5,376 nucleotides of DNA, taken from an uncultured Roseburia sp. (GTDB lineage Bacteria; Bacillota; Clostridia; Lachnospirales; Lachnospiraceae). Below the pieces are notes generated by a model, which saw only the letters and a program-made list of their open reading frames with translations, made no database searches and was not told the DNA's origin. The number at the start of each line of letters is the position of its first letter. The first letter of the stretch is position 1. The position numbers were made by a program, and so were the translations under genes. The stretch spans positions 1-5,376 of the forward strand of contig CANDFU010000151.1 of assembly GCA_947384095.1 (NCBI GenBank). Direction: 5' to 3'. Below, one piece after another: positions 1-5,301 of the stretch.

Positions 1-1
1 G

Positions 2-55
2 ACCATTGAGAAATACTGGGAGGCGTATGAGCTGCTCACAGGAAAGGCGTTATAA
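2..55 (+). CDS. purC: C-terminal end of probable SAICAR synthase (PurC), partial
   Basis: Only the last 17 codons and a TAA stop are inside the window; they read TIEKYWEAYELLTGKAL. The ending 'EAYE..TGK' resembles the C-terminus of phosphoribosylaminoimidazole-succinocarboxamide synthase of the longer type, as I remember it from clostridia and yeast. That enzyme joins aspartate to CAIR in the cytoplasm to give SAICAR, the substrate of PurB encoded two genes downstream, so the neighbourhood supports the call. The stop is 43 bases before purF and I see no terminator between them, which suggests one transcript. The fragment is very short, so the identification depends on context as much as on sequence. 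Confidence 0.6.
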   Translation, partial: TIEKYWEAYELLTGKAL

Positions 56-98
56 GAACAACGGTCCTGCATAGAATATGGCAAAAACGGGGTAGTGA

Positions 99-1547
99 AT
101 GGACAAGAATAGTATGAGGAATATTGGGGAAGAAGAAAAACTGCATGAGGAGTGCGGTGTTTTCGGAATGTACGATTTTGACGGGAATGCCGTGGCATCC
201 ACGATTTATTATGGGCTTTTTGCACTGCAGCACAGAGGGCAGGAGAGCTGCGGGATTGCGGTAAGCGAAACGGACGGTCCGAAGGGAAAGGTTACGTCTT
301 TAAAGGGGATGGGACTTGCAAATGAGGTGTTTACGCAGGAAAACCTGGAGCCCATGCGCGGCGATATCGGTGTGGGGCATGTGCGCTATTCCACTGCAGG
401 CGCGTCTACCAGAGAAAATGCACAGCCCCTTGTTTTGAATTATGTGAAGGGGACGCTGGCGCTCGCCCACAACGGAAACCTGATCAATGCAGCAGAGCTG
501 CGCAAAGATCTTGAGTACACGGGTGCAATCTTTCAGACGACGATTGATTCTGAAGTCATTGCATATCATATCGCCCGGGAACGGCTGAAGTCAAAAACGG
601 TGGAGGAGGCGGTAGGGCGCGCCTGCCGTAAAATCAAAGGAGCATATTCGCTTGTTATCATGAGTCCGAGAAAACTCATCGGCGCCAGGGATCCGTACGG
701 GTTTAAGCCGCTGTGTATCGGAAAGCGTGACAATGCCTATATCATAGCGTCGGAGACCTGTGCGCTGGATACGGTCGGGGCGGAATATGTCCGTGATGTC
801 CTGCCTGGGGAGATCGTTACGATCACTCCGGAGAACGGCATTATGTCCGATATGTCCTGTGTGATCAAAGAGGACAGGCAGGCGAGATGTGTCTTTGAGT
901 ATATTTATTTTGCAAGGCCGGACAGCCATATCGACGGCGTGAGTGTCTACGCATCCAGAATCAGGGCCGGGCGTTTCCTGGCCATGGATTCGCCGGTGGA
1001 TGCCGATCTTGTTGTGGGAGTGCCGGAGTCGGGAAACGCGGCTGCGCTCGGTTATTCATTGCAGTCGGGGATTCCCTACGGGACGGCTTTTGTGCGGAAC
1101 AGTTATGTGGGCCGCACGTTTATCAAACCCAAACAGAGCAGCCGTGAGTCCAGTGTCCGCATTAAGTTAAATGTGCTTAAGGAAGCAGTGAGCGGGAGAC
1201 GCATTATTATGATCGACGATTCGATTGTGCGCGGGACCACTTCGGACCGGATTGTAAAGATGCTGCGCGATGCAGGCGCTACGGAAGTGCATGTGCGCAT
1301 CGCTGCGCCGCCGTTTCTCTGGCCGTGTTATTTTGGTACCGATATACCGGAACGGGAACAGCTTATTGCATACAATCGGACCATCCATGAGATCTGCGAG
1401 GTGATCGGAGCGGATTCGCTCGGTTATTTAAAAATCGGACGGTTGAATGAAATGGTGGAAGGGCTTTCGATCTGCAAAGGCTGTTTTGACGGAAAGTATC
1501 CGCTTGATCCGCCGAAGGAGAATATCCGGGGAGAATATGAGCGATAA
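99..1547 (+). CDS. purF: Amidophosphoribosyltransferase (glutamine PRPP amidotransferase)
   Basis: PurF catalyses the first committed step of purine synthesis: PRPP plus glutamine gives 5-phosphoribosylamine. The 482-residue product is close to the Bacillus enzyme (about 476). An N-terminal class II glutamine amidotransferase domain starts at Cys19 (EECGVFG). By family knowledge this Cys becomes the N-terminal nucleophile after removal of a propeptide, here 18 residues. GATase motifs follow: QHRGQES at 44-50, HVRYST at 94-99 and HNGNL at 124-128. The phosphoribosyltransferase domain has the PRPP loop IDDSIVRGTTS at 372-382. Cys264, Cys410, Cys459 and Cys462 (the last two as CKGC) match the four [4Fe-4S] ligands of the Bacillus-type enzyme, which implies an oxygen-sensitive, cluster-bearing protein. 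The ATG at 99 has a modest GGGG-type ribosome site six bases upstream. ATG 114 is an alternative that would shorten the propeptide by five residues. purC precedes it and purB follows after 74 bases. Confidence 0.96.
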   Translation: MDKNSMRNIGEEEKLHEECGVFGMYDFDGNAVASTIYYGLFALQHRGQESCGIAVSETDGPKGKVTSLKGMGLANEVFTQENLEPMRGDIGVGHVRYSTAGASTRENAQPLVLNYVKGTLALAHNGNLINAAELRKDLEYTGAIFQTTIDSEVIAYHIARERLKSKTVEEAVGRACRKIKGAYSLVIMSPRKLIGARDPYGFKPLCIGKRDNAYIIASETCALDTVGAEYVRDVLPGEIVTITPENGIMSDMSCVIKEDRQARCVFEYIYFARPDSHIDGVSVYASRIRAGRFLAMDSPVDADLVVGVPESGNAAALGYSLQSGIPYGTAFVRNSYVGRTFIKPKQSSRESSVRIKLNVLKEAVSGRRIIMIDDSIVRGTTSDRIVKMLRDAGATEVHVRIAAPPFLWPCYFGTDIPEREQLIAYNRTIHEICEVIGADSLGYLKIGRLNEMVEGLSICKGCFDGKYPLDPPKENIRGEYER

Positions 1548-1621
1548 AATGATTTACAGGTTTGTGTCTGTGCGCTGCCCGACAGAAACCTATGGCAATG
1601 CAGCGCAGAAACGGGGAAAAT

Positions 1622-3073
1622 ATGAGTACAGACAGATATATAAGCCCGCTGTCGGAGCGTTATGCCAGCCGGGAGATGCAGTATATTTTTTCGCAGGACA
1701 TGAAATTTTCGACCTGGAGACGGCTGTGGATCGCTCTCGCGGAAACGGAGATGGAGCTGGGGCTTTCGGAGAACGGAAAACCAGTTATCACACAGGAGCA
1801 GATCGACGAGCTCAGAGCACATGTAAACGATATCAACTATGACGTGGCCAGGGAAAGAGAGAAACAGGTGCGCCATGACGTGATGAGCCATGTCTATGCG
1901 TATGGACGGCAGTGTCCGAAGGCAGCGGGGATTATTCATCTCGGAGCGACGTCCTGCTATGTCGGTGATAATACCGATATTATTGTGATGCGGGAAGCGC
2001 TCAGGCTTGTGCATAAAAAGCTTGTCAACGTGATTGCGAAGCTGGCTGGGTTTGCGGACCAGTATAAGGAGCTTCCGACACTGGCTTTTACTCATTTCCA
2101 GCCCGCGCAGCCTACGACGGTCGGCAAGCGTGCGACGCTCTGGGCGCAGGAATTTCTGATGGATCTGGAGGATCTGGAATACGTTATGGGTTCTTTAAAG
2201 CTGCTCGGCTCTAAGGGGACGACTGGGACACAGGCAAGTTTTCTTGAGTTGTTTGACGGTGATCAGGAGACAATCGACCGGATTGACCCGATGATTGCGG
2301 AAAAGATGGGATTTCGGGAGTGCTATGCGGTTTCGGGACAGACGTATTCGCGGAAAGTGGATACGCGGGTTGCAAATGTGCTGGCCGGCATTGCGGCGAG
2401 CGCACACAAAATGTCGAATGATATCCGGCTCCTGCAGCACTTAAAAGAGGTGGAAGAGCCGTTTGAGAAGAATCAGATTGGTTCTTCCGCGATGGCGTAT
2501 AAGCGTAATCCGATGCGTTCCGAGCGCATTGCTTCACTGTCGCGCTATGTCATGATCGACGCATTGAACCCGGCTGTGACCTCGGCGACACAGTGGTTTG
2601 AGCGTACACTGGATGATTCTGCAAATAAGAGGCTCTCCATTCCGGAAGGATTTCTTGCGACGGACGGGATTTTGGATCTCTGTCTGAATGTGGTCGACGG
2701 CCTTGTGGTGTATGAAAAAGTGATCAGAAAGCATATGATGGCGGAACTTCCCTTTATGGCGACCGAAAATATTATGATGGATGCCGTAAAGCTCGGGGGT
2801 GATCGTCAGGAGCTGCATGAGCGGATCCGCACACTGTCCATGCAGGCCGCAAAGGCGGTGAAGGAAGAAGGAAAAGATAATAATCTGCTTGAGCTGATCG
2901 CAGCCGATTCCGGATTCCATCTGACGCCTGAAGAGCTCAAGGAAGCGATGGAACCTGCAAAATATATCGGACGTGCACCGCGGCAGGTGGAGAGATTTCT
3001 TGCGGATGCCGTAAAGCCGGTGCTGGATGCAAATCGTGAAGAACTGGGCGTAGAAGCCGAAATCAATGTATGA
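1622..3073 (+). CDS. purB: Adenylosuccinate lyase
   Basis: PurB splits fumarate from SAICAR (giving AICAR) and from adenylosuccinate (giving AMP). The 483-residue product is of the longer form typical of clostridia and animals rather than the roughly 430-residue B. subtilis form. The N-terminus reads MSTDRYISPLSERYAS, the usual start of this group. RHDVMSH lies at 84-90 and GATSCYVGDNTD follows. The catalytic-acid histidine is His158 in THFQPAQPTT. The fumarate lyase/argininosuccinase superfamily signature GSSAMAYKRNPM is at 287-298, on the mobile loop carrying the catalytic serine. The reading frame is open upstream to a TTG at 1562 with ATGs at 1592 and 1598. I prefer 1622 because it has GGGGA four bases upstream and gives the family N-terminus. 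It is the last gene of the operon, followed 28 bases after the stop by a strong terminator. Confidence 0.96.
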   Translation: MSTDRYISPLSERYASREMQYIFSQDMKFSTWRRLWIALAETEMELGLSENGKPVITQEQIDELRAHVNDINYDVAREREKQVRHDVMSHVYAYGRQCPKAAGIIHLGATSCYVGDNTDIIVMREALRLVHKKLVNVIAKLAGFADQYKELPTLAFTHFQPAQPTTVGKRATLWAQEFLMDLEDLEYVMGSLKLLGSKGTTGTQASFLELFDGDQETIDRIDPMIAEKMGFRECYAVSGQTYSRKVDTRVANVLAGIAASAHKMSNDIRLLQHLKEVEEPFEKNQIGSSAMAYKRNPMRSERIASLSRYVMIDALNPAVTSATQWFERTLDDSANKRLSIPEGFLATDGILDLCLNVVDGLVVYEKVIRKHMMAELPFMATENIMMDAVKLGGDRQELHERIRTLSMQAAKAVKEEGKDNNLLELIAADSGFHLTPEELKEAMEPAKYIGRAPRQVERFLADAVKPVLDANREELGVEAEINV

Positions 3074-3101
3074 CAAATCTGACAGGATGAGATGATTCCG
3101 C

Positions 3102-3140
3102 ACCCCCGCAGCTTTTGCTGCGGGGGTTTATTCGTTTTCT
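3102..3140 (+). terminator. Rho-independent terminator of the pur operon
   Basis: A perfect 11-bp stem (ACCCCCGCAGC at 3102-3112, its complement at 3117-3127) with a TTTT loop is followed by a T-rich tail that includes TTCGTTTTCTTATTTTTT. This is a textbook intrinsic terminator 28 bases after purB. The convergent gene on the other strand ends just beyond the stem. Read from that strand the hairpin is intact, but the sequence after it (GCGGAATCATC) has no T-run, so it looks efficient in the purB direction only. For the opposing gene it may act as a 3' stability hairpin or a weak stop. Confidence 0.93.
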
Positions 3141-3985
3141 TATTTTTTGTCAAAATTGAGCATATCTACCTTGTGAATCTGTAGCGTGGATTTCAGCAGA
3201 TATTCGCGAATAGGACTTTCCGGAGCGTTGATCTGGTAGAGCATCTGCTGAACCGCCAGATCCGTAAGTTCGTGGAGCGGCTGGTTGATGCTGTCAAACG
3301 CAAGCTGTGTCCGGTTTGTGGTATCTTTATTTACAAAGCCAATCAGCGAGACCGGATGTTCGGTGTGCAGGTTGTATACGAGAAGGTAGTCCAGGAACTG
3401 CCGCGTCAGTGTCTGTGTAGTGGTGAATATGGTGTTGCAGCCTTTTTCCTGAACTGCATACAGCAGAGATTTCAGATCCGTCACACCGTTATCCGGATAA
3501 AAAATCCAGTCCTCATGGAAGCCGGAGGGGGTGGAGTGCATCGCATTTTTGTAGGCTTCAATGATTTCCCTGGCGAGAGAGAGCTGCCGATTGGCGCACA
3601 ACAGAGCGATTTTGTCATTTCCGTTGGCGGAATTGGAGAGAATACACTGAAAAACAGCGGAATAATTGCTCTCGACGATGCTGGTGCAGGAGCAGCCCTG
3701 CGGCTTTCGATTCAGAAAGATCACCGGGATCTCTTTCGGGACGGCGTCTGACAATTCTTCATAATCGGCAGCATCGGAGGCAATCAGAATGCCGTCCGCA
3801 ATTTCTGCATACATCTTTAACAATTCCCGTTCTTTTTCGACCCGGCGTCCGGTGACGGAAACCATCAGCCTGTAGCCATGGGCGGCAAATTGCTCGCCGA
3901 GCCGGTCCACCAGATGACCGAAATAATCATTTGCTACGTTGGAAAGTATCAGTCCGATGGTGTGAAGGGGATTTCTCTGGTCCAT
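3140..3985 (-). CDS. LacI-type effector-binding domain protein lacking the HTH
   Basis: The 281-residue product resembles the periplasmic-binding-protein-like sensor domain of LacI/GalR regulators from its first residues. TIGLILSNVANDYFGHL at 9-25 is the usual first strand and helix after the hinge. IADGILIAS and EIPVIFLNR are the matching core strands. FDSINQPLHELTDLAVQQML, from about residue 230, is the usual C-terminal 'QP..E' helix. The DNA-binding helix-turn-helix of about 55 residues that normally precedes this is absent. The start is well supported: AGAGGTGA lies six bases upstream and an in-frame TGA overlaps that site, so no N-terminal extension is possible in this frame. I saw no HTH-like peptide in the other frames upstream. 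There is no signal peptide or membrane segment, so it should be cytoplasmic. The ligand is unknown. It converges on purB and diverges from the pilus-like genes. It could be a non-DNA-binding sugar or nucleoside sensor, a co-regulator, or the relic of a full repressor. Confidence 0.85.
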   Translation of the reverse strand: MDQRNPLHTIGLILSNVANDYFGHLVDRLGEQFAAHGYRLMVSVTGRRVEKERELLKMYAEIADGILIASDAADYEELSDAVPKEIPVIFLNRKPQGCSCTSIVESNYSAVFQCILSNSANGNDKIALLCANRQLSLAREIIEAYKNAMHSTPSGFHEDWIFYPDNGVTDLKSLLYAVQEKGCNTIFTTTQTLTRQFLDYLLVYNLHTEHPVSLIGFVNKDTTNRTQLAFDSINQPLHELTDLAVQQMLYQINAPESPIREYLLKSTLQIHKVDMLNFDKK

Positions 3986-3991
3986 ATACGA

Positions 3992-3999
3992 TCACCTCT
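3992..3999 (-). promoter_or_regulatory. Ribosome binding site fixing the start of the HTH-less LacI-type gene
   Basis: On the minus strand the sequence is AGAGGTGA, six bases before the ATG whose A is at 3985. The TGA inside it is an in-frame stop for the gene. It therefore both marks the start and rules out an upstream DNA-binding domain in the same frame. Confidence 0.8.
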
Positions 4000-4048
4000 G
4001 TAATTTTATTATTTTGAACGCTGTAAGACACAGGGCTCATTTCTTACT

Positions 4049-4065
4049 ATTATATATGAATTATA
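4049..4065 (-). promoter_or_regulatory. Two -10-like boxes for the LacI-type gene (tentative)
   Basis: On the minus strand there are two perfect TATAAT hexamers, at 4065-4060 and 4054-4049, about 60-80 bases before the start codon. Neither has a good -35 at 16-18 bases; the best for the second is TTTTCT. The surrounding DNA is very AT-rich, so such hexamers can occur by chance. A promoter for this gene must lie somewhere here, but which box is used cannot be decided by reading. Confidence 0.35.
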
Positions 4066-4125
4066 CAAAAAAGAAAAGTTAAAGAATGAAATTTTTGATA
4101 GAAATAGTAAAAGAATAAAAAAAGC

Positions 4126-4154
4126 TTTACAGAACGGTTCTGAAAGTGTATGAT
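4126..4154 (+). promoter_or_regulatory. Sigma-70-type promoter for the rightward pilus-like operon
   Basis: TTTACA at 4126-4131 and TATGAT at 4149-4154 are separated by exactly 17 bases, with one mismatch each from TTGACA and TATAAT. An AT-rich tract lies upstream, like an UP element. Transcription would start near 4161. That leaves a leader of about 137 bases to the candidate small ORF at 4298 and about 196 bases to the CpaE-like gene at 4357. No other equally good promoter was seen in the gap. Confidence 0.6.
4130..4142. promoter_or_regulatory. Perfect inverted repeat inside the promoter spacer, possible operator
   Basis: CAGAAC-G-GTTCTG is a perfect 6-1-6 palindrome. It overlaps the last base of the -35 box and fills most of the spacer up to the -10 box. 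A dimeric protein bound here would block RNA polymerase. It does not have the even-spaced central CG of typical LacI-family operators, and the LacI-type protein next door has no HTH, so the binding protein, if any, is probably encoded elsewhere. I saw no second copy in the window. Confidence 0.4.
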
Positions 4155-4205
4155 TACATCATCTTTTTTAAATACATGTAGTTATTCGGAGTTTTTCTCC
4201 GTCTG

Positions 4206-4252
4206 TCCCGTATTTACAGGAAATATGCCTGTGATGGGGAGTCTTATTTTTT
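4206..4252 (+). terminator. Attenuator-like hairpin in the operon leader (candidate)
   Basis: TTACAGG at 4214-4220 pairs with CCTGTGA at 4228-4234 (seven pairs, one G-U) around a seven-base loop. A further TCCC (4206-4209) pairs with GGGA (4237-4240) across a small internal loop. The run TCTTATTTTTT at 4242-4252 follows at once. This has the form of a weak intrinsic terminator lying about 45 bases after the predicted transcription start and well before any gene. A small hairpin (CGGAG-TTTTT-CTCCG, 4187-4201) precedes it, and its CTCC could instead pair with GGAG at 4238-4241, which would break the lower stem. The stem is imperfect, so the call is tentative. I recognise no known riboswitch class here. 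Confidence 0.4.
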
Positions 4253-4297
4253 CAATTGGTATTCCCAAATGATCAGAACAAACAGAGGGATCGCGCT

Positions 4298-4360
4298 ATG
4301 CGCTGGCTTTTGGAAGGCGAGGAGTGGGAGCGGTCTGTGCAGAAACGAGGATTTGTATGA
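4298..4360 (+). CDS. Candidate 20-residue leader ORF coupled to the CpaE-like gene
   Basis: The ORF reads MRWLLEGEEWERSVQKRGFV and stops at a TGA that overlaps the next ATG as ATGA. AGAGGG lies eight bases upstream of its start, a better site than many real genes have. The ATG sits in a possible small hairpin (GCGC-TAT-GCGC, 4293-4303). The ATGA overlap is the usual geometry for translational coupling, so reading this peptide could feed ribosomes into the CpaE-like gene, which also has its own GAGGA site. The peptide has no recognisable motif. With only 20 codons it could be chance. Confidence 0.35.
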   Translation: MRWLLEGEEWERSVQKRGFV

Positions 4361-5037
4361 AGGTTGCGTTCTGGGGAGAAAGTGCTCAGAGTAATGCAGG
4401 GATCAATATGCGTGCGGTAGCCAGTGTATTTCTCATGCTGTATCCAGAGGTCGAGGTTGGATTATACACCGCGGATACGCAGAAACGCGCACCGGCCGGG
4501 AAAGGTCCGTTCGGAAAACGGCGGGTATCCGGACCGGAGAGAAAACATGGGAATTTCACTGCCTGCCGCAGTACGGCGCCGGAAGATAAGGTGCGGGAAA
4601 AGCTGTGCTTTATTGATTGCGGGAGCGGGATGGATGATAAAAAACGAAAGATTTTAAAGCAGGCGGAAATTGTCGTCGTCAATCTGTGGCAGGACGAGAG
4701 GGAGATCCATCGCTTTTTTCTGGAGGAAGCCCGGTTTCTGCCGCAAAGCCTGATATTGATTTCCAATTATTGCAGTCAGTCCAGGCTTGACAAAAAATAT
4801 CTTGAGAGGGTATACCGTGCGGAACCGGAGCGTATTATGGTGATTTCCGAAAATACGGAATTTGATTATGCGTCTGCGCGCGGCAGGGCGATGAATTTTG
4901 TATCCAGAGAGAACCGTACGCCGGGCAGTCTGCGAAACCAGCGGTTTCTGGAAGAATTAAAAGTGATTTCGCAATCCCTGCTGCGTCATACCGGGTTCAT
5001 GTGTGGCGCTGCCACGGGAGAACGGGAAAACAGGTGA
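4357..5037 (+). CDS. CpaE/MinD-like protein with degenerate P-loop
   Basis: The 226-residue product opens with a beta-strand and a glycine-containing turn (MKVAFWGESAQSNAGINM, 1-18), where MinD/CpaE ATPases carry GGKGGVGKT. The lysine, tandem glycines and threonine of Walker A are missing. FIDCGSGMDD from residue 85 looks like the Walker B/switch strand (usually 'iiiDtppg'), and QAEIVVVNLWQDEREI at 102-117 matches the following 'aD.vvvv..q' strand. The fold is therefore inferred as SIMIBI-type, with ATP binding doubtful. Residues 41-78 are a basic, low-conservation stretch in place of a longer segment. In Tad loci CpaE-like proteins help place the secretion machinery at the cell pole or membrane; this one may be a scaffold. 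I chose ATG 4357 because GAGGA lies five bases upstream; a GTG at 4324 in frame is a weaker choice. A membrane peptide gene and a probable CpaF follow. Confidence 0.6.
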   Translation: MKVAFWGESAQSNAGINMRAVASVFLMLYPEVEVGLYTADTQKRAPAGKGPFGKRRVSGPERKHGNFTACRSTAPEDKVREKLCFIDCGSGMDDKKRKILKQAEIVVVNLWQDEREIHRFFLEEARFLPQSLILISNYCSQSRLDKKYLERVYRAEPERIMVISENTEFDYASARGRAMNFVSRENRTPGSLRNQRFLEELKVISQSLLRHTGFMCGAATGERENR

Positions 5038-5047
5038 AATAAACCAT

Positions 5048-5096
5048 GGGTCTGTGTCCGCGCCGCACTCACAGACCCGGCAGAGAAAAGCGGCGC
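5048..5096 (+). ncRNA. Candidate H-type RNA pseudoknot before the membrane peptide gene
   Basis: Helix 1 is a perfect 9-bp pairing, GGGTCTGTG (5048-5056) with CACAGACCC (5070-5078). Its loop contains GCGCCGC (5060-5066), the exact complement of GCGGCGC (5090-5096), giving a perfect 7-bp helix 2. The connecting loops are 3 bases (5057-5059), 3 bases (5067-5069) and 11 bases (GGCAGAGAAAA, 5079-5089). The short first loop and A-rich third loop suit a classical H-type pseudoknot. It ends four bases before the AGAGGG ribosome site of the next gene. No T-run follows, so it is not an intrinsic terminator. It may control translation of the membrane peptide, stabilise a processed mRNA end, or bind a ligand. 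No known class is recognised. Confidence 0.55.
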
Positions 5097-5112
5097 AGAA
5101 AGAGGGAAGATT

Positions 5113-5277
5113 ATGGAACAGGTAATGAAACATTATGGAAATGCGATACTGGCTGTTATTGTACTGCTGGCGCTCGGCGCAATTATTGTCGCTGCGCTTT
5201 CGTCTGACGGTTATGTTGCGGCGGAGTTTAAGAATGCGCTGACTGGTTTTTTTGAAAAGATGAATGTGTTGCCGTAG
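5113..5277 (+). CDS. Small single-span membrane protein, possible Flp-like pilin or Tad accessory
   Basis: The 54-residue product has a short N-terminus (MEQVMKHYGN), one strongly hydrophobic segment (AILAVIVLLALGAIIVAAL, 11-29) and an amphipathic tail (FKNALTGFFEKMNVLP). Size, hydrophobic helix and position between a CpaE-like gene and a probable CpaF gene suggest a Flp-type minor pilin or an assembly peptide. However, the classical Flp prepilin site (G followed by XXXX-E-F/Y) is absent: after Gly9 the sequence is NAILA with no Glu at position +5. Cleavage by a TadV/CpaA-type peptidase is therefore uncertain. The start has AGAGGG six bases upstream (5101-5106), directly after the predicted pseudoknot. 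Confidence 0.75.
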   Translation: MEQVMKHYGNAILAVIVLLALGAIIVAALSSDGYVAAEFKNALTGFFEKMNVLP

Positions 5278-5301
5278 AGGCGGAAAGGGGCAGGGGAAGG
5301 A

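Larger units (their letters stand above)
3986..4297. other. AT-rich divergent intergenic region
   Basis: This 312-base gap separates the leftward LacI-type gene from the rightward pilus-like operon and holds no convincing gene. From left to right it contains the minus-strand ribosome site, the -10-like boxes, a very AT-rich tract (about 4055-4125), the rightward promoter with its palindrome, TACATGTA (4173-4180), a 5-bp hairpin (4187-4201), the attenuator-like hairpin (4206-4252) and the ribosome site AGAGGG (4284-4289) of the small ORF that follows. Confidence 0.7.

Noticed and set aside
1537..1842. 101-codon frame starting at ATG 1537 as a separate gene
   Set aside because: More than 200 bases overlap purB in another frame and the peptide shows no motif. 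It is kept only as an observation about repeated start modules.
1424..2095. 223-codon minus-strand open frame across the purF/purB junction
   Set aside because: It overlaps two certain genes in antisense and has a His/Ser/Arg-rich shadow composition with no plausible domain.
3102..3127. The pur terminator as a bidirectional terminator
   Set aside because: The stem is symmetric, but the minus-strand exit lacks a T-run.
3272..3751. 159-codon open frame on the + strand inside the LacI-type gene
   Set aside because: It is antisense to a gene with clear family features and a good start, and its translation shows no recognisable motif. It appears to be a frame shadow.
4173..4180. TACATGTA palindrome as an operator
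   Set aside because: It is only eight bases, in AT-rich DNA, with no second copy seen; chance is likely.
4424..4657. 77-codon + strand frame inside the CpaE-like gene, considered as evidence of a compensated frameshift in residues 41-78
   Set aside because: The alternative frame does not give a more family-like sequence, and the main frame resumes clear motifs without needing a shift.
5048..5078. The 9-bp hairpin as an intrinsic terminator after the CpaE-like gene
   Set aside because: The bases after the stem are GGCAGAGAAAAGCGG with no T-tract, and genes continue downstream on the same strand.
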